From the NCBI GenBank assembly GCA_016212855.1, contig JACRDP010000029.1, forward strand, positions 186,001 through 250,000: a DNA stretch of 64,000 nucleotides, written 5' to 3'. The notes below the pieces were generated by a model. The model saw only the letters and a program-made list of their open reading frames with translations. It had not been told where the DNA came from and did not search any database. Source of the DNA: Elusimicrobiota bacterium (GTDB taxonomy: Bacteria > Elusimicrobiota > Elusimicrobia > UBA1565 > UBA9628). Within the stretch, counting starts at the first letter, position 1, and each line of letters opens with the position of its first letter. The translations under genes were made by a program, and so were the position numbers. Positions 21,548 through 30,200 of this stretch are shown here, piece after piece.

Positions 21548-23461
21548 ATGGCAGTCCAGGAACACTTCGAACGACTCCAAGCGCTCATCGACCTCGAACG
21601 CGAGGCCGAGAAGGCGGAGAACCTGCGCGAGCTGCGCAAGTTCCCCGTCGCCCAGCGCGAGGCCCGCGGCAAGACCGTCTCCGCGCTCATCGTCGACGGC
21701 GTCGAGGGCGGGATGGGGGGGATGACGATGATCACTCTCTCGCGCGCTCCGCGCAGCGGCGAAGAGCTCACGCCGTTCCACGCGATGAACGCGGGCGACA
21801 ACGTCCTGCTCACGTTCTCGCCGGGCAATCTCCCCGGCTCCGTCGAGGGCACGCTTTATAAAGTGGACGATCACCGCGTCACCGTCGCGCTGAACTCGGC
21901 GGGCCCCGAAGAAGAAATCCGCGGCCACTGCCAGATCGACCTGCTCGGCTCGGACGCGACCTATCAGCGCATGCGCAAGGCGCTCGTCACGGTCGCGGAA
22001 TCGAAGCGTTCGCGCGTGTCGACCTTGCGCGAAATCTTCCTCGGCGAACAGGAGCCCGAAAGGGTGAAGGTTCCCAAGGTCATCTGGCTCAACCGCAACC
22101 TCAACGAGTATCAGCAGACGGCCGTCAAGAATGCGCTCGCCTCCCAAGACGTGGCGCTCGTGCACGGCCCGCCCGGCACCGGCAAGACCACCGTCCTCGT
22201 CGAGATCATCCGCCAGCACGTGGCCCGCGGCGAGCGCGTGCTCGCCACCGCCCCCTCGAACATCGCCGTCGACAACATCCTCGAGAAGCTCATCGGCACC
22301 GGCCTGCGCGTCACGCGCCTGGGCCACCCCGCGCGCACGCTCGAGGCGCTGCGCCACGGCAACCTGGCCGCGCAGATCGAAGAGGATCCCGCGTACGAGG
22401 AGGTCAAGGAGCTCGACGCGTACCGCGAGCGCCTGATCCACCGCAAGTCGCGCCACGGCCGGGGCATTCAACAGCTGGGCTACGAGGAGCGCCAGCTGCG
22501 CGAGCGCGAGGTCGGCAAGCTGTGGCGCCAGGCGCGCGATCTCGAAAGCGACATCGCGCGGAGCATCGTCGCCGGCGCCAACGTCGTGCTCGCCACGCAC
22601 GCGGGCATGTCCAAGCGCTACGTGAAGGGCGACTTCGACCTCGTCGTGCTCGACGAGGCCTCGCAGGCCAGCGAGCCCTTGTCGTGGGTGCCTCTGACCA
22701 TCGCGCGCAAGGCGATCTTCGCCGGCGACGCGAATCAGCTGCCCCCGACGATTTATTCGAAAGAGGCGGCCGAGGGCGGCCTCACCGTCACCTTGTTCGA
22801 CCGGCTCAAGAAAATCCTGCCGGCCTCGGCCCAGACCTTGCTGCGCGTGCAGTACCGCATGCACGAGGACATCATGCGCTTCCCCTCGAAGGAGTTCTAC
22901 GAGGGTAAGCTCATCGCCGACGAGTCCGTGGCCAAGCACGTCGCCTCCGAGCTGGCGGGCGTCGCCCCGTCGGATCTCACGAGCCGCCCCGTCACCTTCG
23001 TCGACACCGCCGGGGCCGGCTTCGACGAGGTCTGGAACGAGATGCTCGAGAGTCGCGAGAACAAAGGCGAGGCCGAGCTCGCGGTGAAGCTCCTGTACGA
23101 GCTGCTCGGCTCCGGCATCAAGCCCAAGGACGTCGCGATCCTCACGCCGTACACCGCGCAGGCCAAGCTCCTCAAGACCTTGGTGCACGAAACCGGCCTC
23201 GAGATCGGCTCGGTGGACGGCTTCCAGGGCCGCGAAAAAGAGGCGATCATCCTGAGCCTCGTGCGCTCGAGCGAGGCCGGGCAGATCGGCTTTCTCTCCG
23301 ACATGCGCCGCCTCAACGTGGCGATCACGCGCGCGCGGCGCTGCCTGATCGTCGTCGGCGATTCGGCCACGATCGGCCGCCATCCCGTGTACGCGCGCTT
23401 CGTCGCGCACGCCGACGCGCTCGACAGCCACCGGTCCTCCTATGAGTGGATCAGCGCCTGA
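21548..23461 (+). CDS. IGHMBP2/DNA2-NAM7-type superfamily 1 helicase
   Basis: HGPPGTGKTTVLVEII, VLDEASQASEP, GDANQLPPT, VDGFQGREKEAIILSLVRS, LNVAITRARRCLIVVGD. Confidence 0.93.
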   Translation: MAVQEHFERLQALIDLEREAEKAENLRELRKFPVAQREARGKTVSALIVDGVEGGMGGMTMITLSRAPRSGEELTPFHAMNAGDNVLLTFSPGNLPGSVEGTLYKVDDHRVTVALNSAGPEEEIRGHCQIDLLGSDATYQRMRKALVTVAESKRSRVSTLREIFLGEQEPERVKVPKVIWLNRNLNEYQQTAVKNALASQDVALVHGPPGTGKTTVLVEIIRQHVARGERVLATAPSNIAVDNILEKLIGTGLRVTRLGHPARTLEALRHGNLAAQIEEDPAYEEVKELDAYRERLIHRKSRHGRGIQQLGYEERQLREREVGKLWRQARDLESDIARSIVAGANVVLATHAGMSKRYVKGDFDLVVLDEASQASEPLSWVPLTIARKAIFAGDANQLPPTIYSKEAAEGGLTVTLFDRLKKILPASAQTLLRVQYRMHEDIMRFPSKEFYEGKLIADESVAKHVASELAGVAPSDLTSRPVTFVDTAGAGFDEVWNEMLESRENKGEAELAVKLLYELLGSGIKPKDVAILTPYTAQAKLLKTLVHETGLEIGSVDGFQGREKEAIILSLVRSSEAGQIGFLSDMRRLNVAITRARRCLIVVGDSATIGRHPVYARFVAHADALDSHRSSYEWISA

Positions 23462-23801
23462 CGGCAAACGCGATCTCTCCAAGCTGACGCCGGAGCTCCG
23501 GGCGGCGCTTGTCGTGGAACTCAAGTCCCTCGTCGAACGCGCCACCGTTCTCACCCCCGACGAGCTCGTGATCCTGCATCACCTGCTCCATTACGCCGGC
23601 TTCAGCGGCGACGGGGTCCTGGTCGTGCCCGAGCTGTCCTCGCTGTGGGGCGGCGCGCACTCCTTCATCCCGAAGGCGCATCTGCCGCCGGACCGGACCC
23701 GCGCCGCGGTCAAGATTCTGCGCCGCCGCGGCGTGTTGAAAGACGCCGAGGAAGGCGCGGCGCTCGTCGACAATAACGCGCTTCGTGCCCTGGCGTCCTG
23801 A
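23442..23801 (+). CDS. Hypothetical protein
   Basis: Open frame overlapping helicase 3' end; MSGSAPDGKRDLSKLTPELRAALVVELKSLVERATVLTPDELVILHHLLHYAGF. Confidence 0.5.
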   Translation: MSGSAPDGKRDLSKLTPELRAALVVELKSLVERATVLTPDELVILHHLLHYAGFSGDGVLVVPELSSLWGGAHSFIPKAHLPPDRTRAAVKILRRRGVLKDAEEGAALVDNNALRALAS

Positions 23802-23819
23802 CCGGCTGATCTTTTGGCT

Positions 23820-23959
23820 CTTGTCCCTTTCGCAAAACCCCTACAGATCGGCTCAACCCGACACTAGAAGGGATTTTGTGAGGGAGCCGTCATCGGCCAT
23901 GACCGTCAGTCGTTGGCGTGGCTGCCTGTAATTAATCGTGGTTTTGCGAAAGGGACAAG
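23820..23959. repeat. 140-bp element with perfect 20-bp terminal inverted repeats (MITE/REP-like)
   Basis: CTTGTCCCTTTCGCAAAACC (23820-23839) and GGTTTTGCGAAAGGGACAAG (23940-23959). Confidence 0.85.
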
Positions 23960-23972
23960 CGCCGATTTTTTT

Positions 23973-23991
23973 ACCTGCCAATTTGGCAGGT
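23973..23991. promoter_or_regulatory. 19-bp palindrome upstream of spoVG-like gene
   Basis: ACCTGCCAA-T-TTGGCAGGT. Confidence 0.4.
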
Positions 23992-24068
23992 TCATGGAAC
24001 TTTTTGCACCCCTCAATCGTCTGGTAGGTGGGCCGCGGGACACGCGGCCGCAGACATAGGGGGATCAC

Positions 24069-24407
24069 ATGGACAACTTGCCGAAACTCGACGCGCGCGT
24101 GCGGCCGTATCAGGATCCGTCGGACCGTCCCACCAAGCTCATGGCGTTCGCGGAGCTGATCATCGCCGACGCCTTCGTGATCAAGGGCATCCGCGTTCTC
24201 AAGAAGGCGGAGCCGGGAACGGACGAGCCTTTCGTCGTCTTTCCGGCGGAGAAGGGCAAGGGCGCGACGGCGGATCGCTGGTTCGACCTCGCCCATCCGG
24301 TGACCGCCGAGGCGCGTACCGCGGCGATTACGCTGATCATGGACAAGTATCGACAGCTGACCGGGACGACGGCGAGGGCGGCGGCCGGGGCGGAAGTCCC
24401 GTTCTAG
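24069..24407 (+). CDS. SpoVG family protein
   Basis: RPTKLMAFAELIIADAFVIKGIRVLKK...FVVFPAEKGKG...FDLAHPVTAEARTAA. Confidence 0.82.
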   Translation: MDNLPKLDARVRPYQDPSDRPTKLMAFAELIIADAFVIKGIRVLKKAEPGTDEPFVVFPAEKGKGATADRWFDLAHPVTAEARTAAITLIMDKYRQLTGTTARAAAGAEVPF

Positions 24408-24410
24408 GCC

Positions 24411-24439
24411 TTGATGCGCATTGGAATACACACTATACT
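24411..24439 (+). promoter_or_regulatory. Predicted promoter, TTGATG-17bp-TATACT
   Basis: -35 24411-24416, -10 24434-24439, GTG start 24446. Confidence 0.5.
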
Positions 24440-24445
24440 TACGGT

Positions 24446-24655
24446 GTGAAATATCAACGCATGAACATCACCTTGCCCCAAAAGGTCGTCAAGAAGCTCG
24501 CCAAAGTGTCGAATAAAAGCGAGTTTATCGCTCTCGCCGTCGTTGAGCGCTTCAAGGCGCTCGAGAAGGACGACTTCCGCCGCCGCCTCATCGAGGGATA
24601 TCAACTGCGGACGCGGCAGAACGACGACGAGAAGGACGCGGTCGCCGGTTGGTGA
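24446..24655 (+). CDS. RHH-like antitoxin
   Basis: MKYQRMNITLPQKVVKKLAKVSNKSEFIALAVVERF, immediately upstream of MazF-like toxin. Confidence 0.75.
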   Translation: MKYQRMNITLPQKVVKKLAKVSNKSEFIALAVVERFKALEKDDFRRRLIEGYQLRTRQNDDEKDAVAGW

Positions 24656-24987
24656 TCCGGAGAGGGGAGGTCTACTGGGTTGATTTCCGCAACACGATCG
24701 GCGCGGAAATCCGAAAGGTCCGTCCGGCCGTCGTCGTTTCCGACGACTTGCACAACGACAACATGCGCACGGTCACCGTCGCGCCCCTGTCGTCGCTCAA
24801 CGGCCCCGTCCAACCGCACGAAGCGGCCGTTCCCGAAGGGCTCATCGGGGACGGCCGCGCTTCGCGCGTGAAAACGCATCAGTTGCGTGCCGTCGACAAG
24901 AAGAGGCTGGGGTCTAAACTCGGCGAGTTGCCCCTCGGAGCGATGGCGGATGTCGACGCATCGCTGCGGATACACTTGAGCCTATAG
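24652..24987 (+). CDS. MazF/PemK-family toxin endoribonuclease
   Basis: IRRGEVYWVDFRNTIGAEIRKVRPAVVVSDDLHN...RVKTHQLRAVDKKRLG; GTGA overlap with antitoxin. Confidence 0.9.
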   Translation: MIRRGEVYWVDFRNTIGAEIRKVRPAVVVSDDLHNDNMRTVTVAPLSSLNGPVQPHEAAVPEGLIGDGRASRVKTHQLRAVDKKRLGSKLGELPLGAMADVDASLRIHLSL

Positions 24988-25629
24988 CTTTTTCGCGGAA
25001 CGCTTGCGTAGCCAGACCATGGCGGCGTAAGCGGCGGCGAACAGGACCACGGCGATCACGACGAGGTGCATCTTGGCCTTGAGGACGTGGGCCAGCTCTG
25101 CGGGAGAATCCAGAAGCTGGGGCGCGTCGCCGATGACCTTCATCCCGAACCACGACAGCACCGCGCACCACAGAAACGCGCCCGCGGTGGTCGCGGCGGA
25201 AAATGGGACAACGGCCATCTTGAGTACTCCGGCAGGAATGGAGATCAGATGGCGCACCACGGGCAGAAGCCTGGCGAAGAAGATGCCGGCGACGCCGTAC
25301 TCGGCGACCCAGCCTTCCAGGGCCTTCACCTTCTCCTCTGAAATGAAAAAGTACTTGCCGTAGCGCCGCACGAAGGGCTCGCCCAGCAGCCGTGAAACCC
25401 AATAGCTGACGATCGAGCCGAACCAGGAGCCGGCCGTCCCGGCGAGGACCACGCCCCAAAAGCTCATGCGGCCCTGCGCGGCCCAGTAGGCGGCGGGGGG
25501 CATCACGATCTCGCTCGGGATCGGCACGATCGAGCTTTCCAGCGCCATCAGGAGAAACACGCCCCAATAGCCCCAGGTTTCGACGAAGTGAAACCAGACC
25601 TTGAGCAACTCGTGGAAGTGCGCTTGCAT
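24982..25629 (-). CDS. DedA family membrane protein
   Basis: GYWGVFLLMALESSIVPIPSEIVMPPAAYWAAQGRM...GTAGSWFGSIVSYWVSRLLGEPFVRRYGKY. Confidence 0.9.
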   Translation of the reverse strand: MQAHFHELLKVWFHFVETWGYWGVFLLMALESSIVPIPSEIVMPPAAYWAAQGRMSFWGVVLAGTAGSWFGSIVSYWVSRLLGEPFVRRYGKYFFISEEKVKALEGWVAEYGVAGIFFARLLPVVRHLISIPAGVLKMAVVPFSAATTAGAFLWCAVLSWFGMKVIGDAPQLLDSPAELAHVLKAKMHLVVIAVVLFAAAYAAMVWLRKRSAKKL

Positions 25630-25654
25630 GGGGCGAGGATGATACCACATTCGC

Positions 25655-25690
25655 TGAAAAAATCACCCTAAAACGGGTATAATCACCCGT
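25655..25690 (+). promoter_or_regulatory. Predicted promoter of the pfa-ole operon with AATCACCC direct repeats
   Basis: -35-like TGAAAA 25655-25660, 17 bp, TATAAT 25678-25683; AATCACCC at 25661-25668 and 25682-25689. Confidence 0.5.
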
Positions 25691-25715
25691 CTCTCCCTAT
25701 ACGCGCGCGTACTGA

Positions 25716-27233
25716 ATGACCCCGAGCTCACGCACCCTCGAAGCGAACCCCACCGGCCTGCGCGGCCTCTTGCGCGATCTGCGCTCGCCCGTCGTTTCCG
25801 GTCGGGCGAGCGCCCCGGCGCTCATGCCGGAGCAACTCGGCGATCCCGCCTTCCTGAAAGAACACGGCGTCCGCTACGCCTACGCGACCGGCGCGATGGC
25901 CAACGGCATCGCCTCGGAAGCCCTCGTTGAGGCCGGCTCGAAAGCGGGCCTTCTGTCCTTTTTCGGCGCCGCCGGCCTGGCCCCCGCGCGCGTCGAGGCC
26001 GCCATCGACCGGCTCGACAAGCTGGGCGCCGCGCCGCGCGGCTTCAACCTGATCCACAGCCCGAGCGAATCCGATCTCGAGAACGCGGTCTGCGATCTGT
26101 ACCTGCGCCGCGGCGTCAAGCTCGTCGAGGCCTCGGCCTTCATGGGCCTGACGCCCGCGATCGTGCGCTACCGCCTGCACGGGATTTTCCGCGGCGCCGA
26201 CGGCCGCGTCGTCGCGCCGAATAAGGTCGTCGCGAAGGTCTCCCGCGTCGAGGTCGCCGAGAAATTCCTCGCTCCCGTCGGCGAGACCCTGCTGCGCGAG
26301 CTGGCGGCCTCGGGCCTGATCACGACCGCGCAGGCCGAGCTCGCCGCCGAGATCCCCATGACCCAGGACCTCACCGTCGAGGCCGACAGCGGCGGCCATA
26401 CCGACAACCGTCCGCTCGTCGCCATGTTCCCCGCGATGATCGCCTTGCGCGACCGCCTTCAGGCGAAGTTTAAGTTCAAGAATCCCGCGCGCATCGGCGC
26501 CGCCGGCGGCATCGCCACGCCCGACGCCGCGGCCGCCGCCTACATGATGGGCGCGGCCTACGTGCTCACCGGTTCCGTGAACCAGAGCTGCGTCGAGTCC
26601 GGCTCCTCCGACAAGGTCCGCGCGATGCTCGCCGCCGCCGGCCAGGCCGACTGCATCATGGCGCCCGCCGCCGACATGTTCGAGCTGGGCGTGAAGGTCC
26701 AGGTGCTCAAGCGCGGCACGATGTTCGCCCAGCGCGGCGCCAAGCTCTACGAGATTTGGAAAGCGTACGACTCGATCGAGGCCATTCCCGCGGCCGTTCG
26801 CTCTTCGATTGAAAAGGATCTGTTCAAAGAAAATCTCGACGCCGTTTGGGCTTCTACTCGAGAATTTTTTCTCAAGCGGGATCCCTCCCAGGTCGTTCGT
26901 GCTGAGAAGGAGCCAAAACACAAATTGGCGCTCGTCTTCCGCTCCTATCTCGGCCAGGCCTCGCGCTGGGCCAACGCCGGCGTGCCCGAGCGCGTACTCG
27001 ACTACCAGGTCTGGTGCGGGCCCGCGATGGGCGCGTTCAACGAGTGGGCGCTCGGCTCCTTCCTCCAGGAGCCGGCCAACCGCAACGTGGCCCTCGTCGC
27101 CCGCAATATTCTGTACGGCGCGGCCGTGCTGACCCGCGCGCACTTCCTCCGCTGCCAGGGCTTAACCCTGACTCCTGATATCACCCGCATCGAGCCGTTG
27201 ACCGCCGCCGAGCTCGAGCGACTGCTGGACTAG
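25716..27233 (+). CDS. pfaD: PfaD-family enoyl reductase of PUFA synthase
   Basis: GLLSFFGAAGL, GAAGGIATPDAAAAAYMMGAAYVLTGSVNQSCVESGSSDKVRAML, TQDLTVEADSGGHTDNRPL, YQVWCGPAMGAFNEW. Confidence 0.93.
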   Translation: MTPSSRTLEANPTGLRGLLRDLRSPVVSGRASAPALMPEQLGDPAFLKEHGVRYAYATGAMANGIASEALVEAGSKAGLLSFFGAAGLAPARVEAAIDRLDKLGAAPRGFNLIHSPSESDLENAVCDLYLRRGVKLVEASAFMGLTPAIVRYRLHGIFRGADGRVVAPNKVVAKVSRVEVAEKFLAPVGETLLRELAASGLITTAQAELAAEIPMTQDLTVEADSGGHTDNRPLVAMFPAMIALRDRLQAKFKFKNPARIGAAGGIATPDAAAAAYMMGAAYVLTGSVNQSCVESGSSDKVRAMLAAAGQADCIMAPAADMFELGVKVQVLKRGTMFAQRGAKLYEIWKAYDSIEAIPAAVRSSIEKDLFKENLDAVWASTREFFLKRDPSQVVRAEKEPKHKLALVFRSYLGQASRWANAGVPERVLDYQVWCGPAMGAFNEWALGSFLQEPANRNVALVARNILYGAAVLTRAHFLRCQGLTLTPDITRIEPLTAAELERLLD

Positions 27234-27241
27234 AGAGACCA

Positions 27242-30200
27242 ATGCCTAAGAACGAGAAAGCTCCGGAGTTCATCCCGCTCGCCGTCGTCGGCCTCGGTGG
27301 CGTGTTCCCGAAGGCGAAGACGCTCCGCCAATACTGGGCGAACATCAAGAACAAGGTGGACGCGATCCAGGACGTCCCGGCCTCGCATTGGAGCAAGGAC
27401 GACTATTTCGACGCGGATCCGAAGAAGCAGGACAAGGTGTACTCGTACAAGGGCGGCTTTCTCGATACCTACGACTTCGATCCGTCCGAGTTCGGTCTTT
27501 CTCCGAATACGCTTGAAGCCACCGACCCCGCCCAGCTCTTCGCTCTCATCGCCGCCAAGATGGCGCTCGCGGACGCCGGGTACAACGTGGACCAGGACAC
27601 CTGGGACCGCACGCGCGTGTCCTGCATCTTGGGCGTCACCGGCGCCCTCGAGATCGTGATCCCTCTCGGCGCCCGTCTGTCCCTGCCCGCGTGGCGCAAG
27701 GCGATCTTGGCCGCCGGCGTGGAGCCGTCCCGCGCCGAGGACGCGCTCGCCCGCATGTCCGATGAGTTCGTGCCCTGGCAGGAGGCCTCCTTCCCCGGCC
27801 TGCTCGGCAACGTGATCGCGGGCCGCGTGGCCAACCGCTTCAACCTGGGCGGCACGAACTGCGTCGTCGACGCCGCGTGCGGCTCCTCGCTCTCCGCGAT
27901 GCACATGGCCGCCCTCGAGCTCCAGGCCGGGCGCGCCAAGATGGTCGTCACCGGCGGCGTGGACACCTTCAACGATATTTTCATGTACACCTGTTTCACG
28001 AAAACCCCCGCGTTGTCGAAGTCGGGTCACGCGAAGCCTTTCGACGCCTCGGCCGACGGGACTACTCTCGGTGAGGGCGTCGGAATGATCGTGCTTAAGC
28101 GTCTCGATGATGCCGTTAAAGATGGTGATCAAGTTCACGCGATTTTACGCGGCTTGGGGACCTCCTCCGACGGCCGCGGAAAATCAATTTACGCGCCCTC
28201 GGCCGGGGGGCAGACTCGTGCCATCGAAGAGGCCTATCGCTTGTCCGGTTTGTCTCCTGATTCCGTTGAATTGGTTGAAGCCCACGGCACCGGCACGGCC
28301 GTCGGCGACGGCATCGAAGTCGAAGCGATTTCGGGCGTTTATAAAAAGACCGGGCGCGAAGGCGCGTGGGTCGCTTTGGGCTCCGTGAAATCCATGGTCG
28401 GTCACACCAAGGCCGCCGCGGGCTCCGCCGCCTTCATCAAGGCCGCGATGGCCTTGCGCCACAAGGTTCTGCCGCCCACCATCAAGGTGACCGAGCCCCT
28501 CCCGATTCTCGCCAAGGGCGAGACCCCATTCTACCTGAGCCTCGAGAAGCGCCCCTGGATGGCCTCCAAGGAACATCCTCGCCGCGCCGCCTGCTCCGCG
28601 CTCGGCTTCGGCGGCACGAATTTCCACGCGATTCTGGAAGAGGGTTCGTCGGCCAAGACCGAGACCGACTGGGACGCCGAGCATGAGATTTACGCCGTGT
28701 CAGGAGACTGCGCGTCCAAGCTGTCGCCGCTGTCCGCCGCCAAGAACTGGGACGAGGTCCGCGCGGCCTGCCAGGCCTCTCGTGTTTCGTTCGACGCTTC
28801 CGCCGACGCGCGTCTCGTGATCGCTCTCGAGAAGTCCGGCGATTGGAAGGCGCTGGCCGAAAAGGCCAAGACCCTCAAGACCTCGCCCGCGGAGGGCATC
28901 TTCTACGGCGCCGGCAAGCCCGGCAAGCTCGGCGTCCTTTTCCCCGGCCAGGGCGCGCAGTACGTCGGCATGTCGCGCGACCTCGCCTGCGCCTTCCCCG
29001 AGGCGTTCGACGCGCTGAACGAAGCCGACGCCTCGTTCGAAGGCGGCAAGCTCTCCGCGCTCATGTTCCCGAAGCCGGCGTGGAACGCCGAGCAGAAGGA
29101 CGCCCAGGAGAAGAATTTGCGCGACACGTCCGTCGCCCAGCCCGCCCTCGGCTCCGCCGCGCTCTCCGCATGGCGCGTGCTGTCGCGCTTCGGTCTCAAG
29201 GCCGACGCCGCCGCAGGACACTCGTACGGTGAGCTCGTGGCGCTTCACGTCGCGGGCCGCTACGACGCGAAGACGCTCCATGACCTGTCCGGTTTGCGGG
29301 GCAAGCTGATGAAGGGGGACGGTTCCGATAAGGGCTCGATGCTCGCCGTAGTCGCTTCCTTCGCCGACGTCGAGAAGGCCGTCCAGGAAGAAAAGCTCGA
29401 CCTCGTCATCGCCAACCGCAACGCCCCGACGCAGAACGTGCTCTCGGGCGCGACCGCGGAGATCGAGAAGGCCGACAAGGTCCTGACGGCGAGAGGCTTG
29501 AAGTGCGTGCGCCTGCCCGTCGCGGCCGCCTTCCACAGCCCGCTCGTCGCTCCGGCGCTCAAGCCGTTCGGCGCGGCGTTGGAGAAGGTCGCCTTCTCCA
29601 AGCCTTCTCTCCCGGTCTACGCCAACACCACGGGCGAGATCTATCCCGAGTCCGCTCAGGACGCGCGTGCGCTTCTCGGCAACCAGCTCGGCAAGCCCGT
29701 CGAGTTCGTGAAGTCCATCGAAGCCATGCGCCGCGACGGCGTCACGACCTTCGTGGAATGCGGCGCCGGCAACCGCCTCACCGGTTTGGTGGGGCAGATC
29801 TCGAAGGACGCGAACGCCCTCGCGATCGACGCGTCCAACGGCAAGAAGAACGGCATCGGCGACCTGGCGAAGCTGCTGTCCCAGCTTTCGGCGCTCGGCT
29901 ACGCGCTCGACTTGTCCGGCTGGCAGGGAGGGGAGAAGGGGCTGTCCGACTGCCGCCCGACTCCGAAGATGTCGGTGAAGCTCACCGGCGCGACCTACCG
30001 CTCGACTCCGAAGAAGAATTTTCCGGCTCCCGCTCCTTACGTCGCGGCGCCGCTCGAACAAACGGATGCTCTTCGACAAACGGATGGCCTGCGGCTCTCC
30101 CCGGGGAGAGTCGAGGCCATGCGCGCGGACGGCAATTTACTGGGACAGGCGCTGTCGGCCGCCCAGGCCAGCATCGACGCGTTGACCAAGCTTCAGGAGC

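Noticed and set aside
23853-24431. 192-aa minus-strand ORF covering the inverted-repeat element
   Set aside because: Spans the antisense of the spoVG-like gene and the non-coding repeat; no domain signal.
24446-24987. Defence island around the mazEF-like pair
   Set aside because: The toxin-antitoxin pair is isolated; neighbours (spoVG-like, dedA) are not defence genes.
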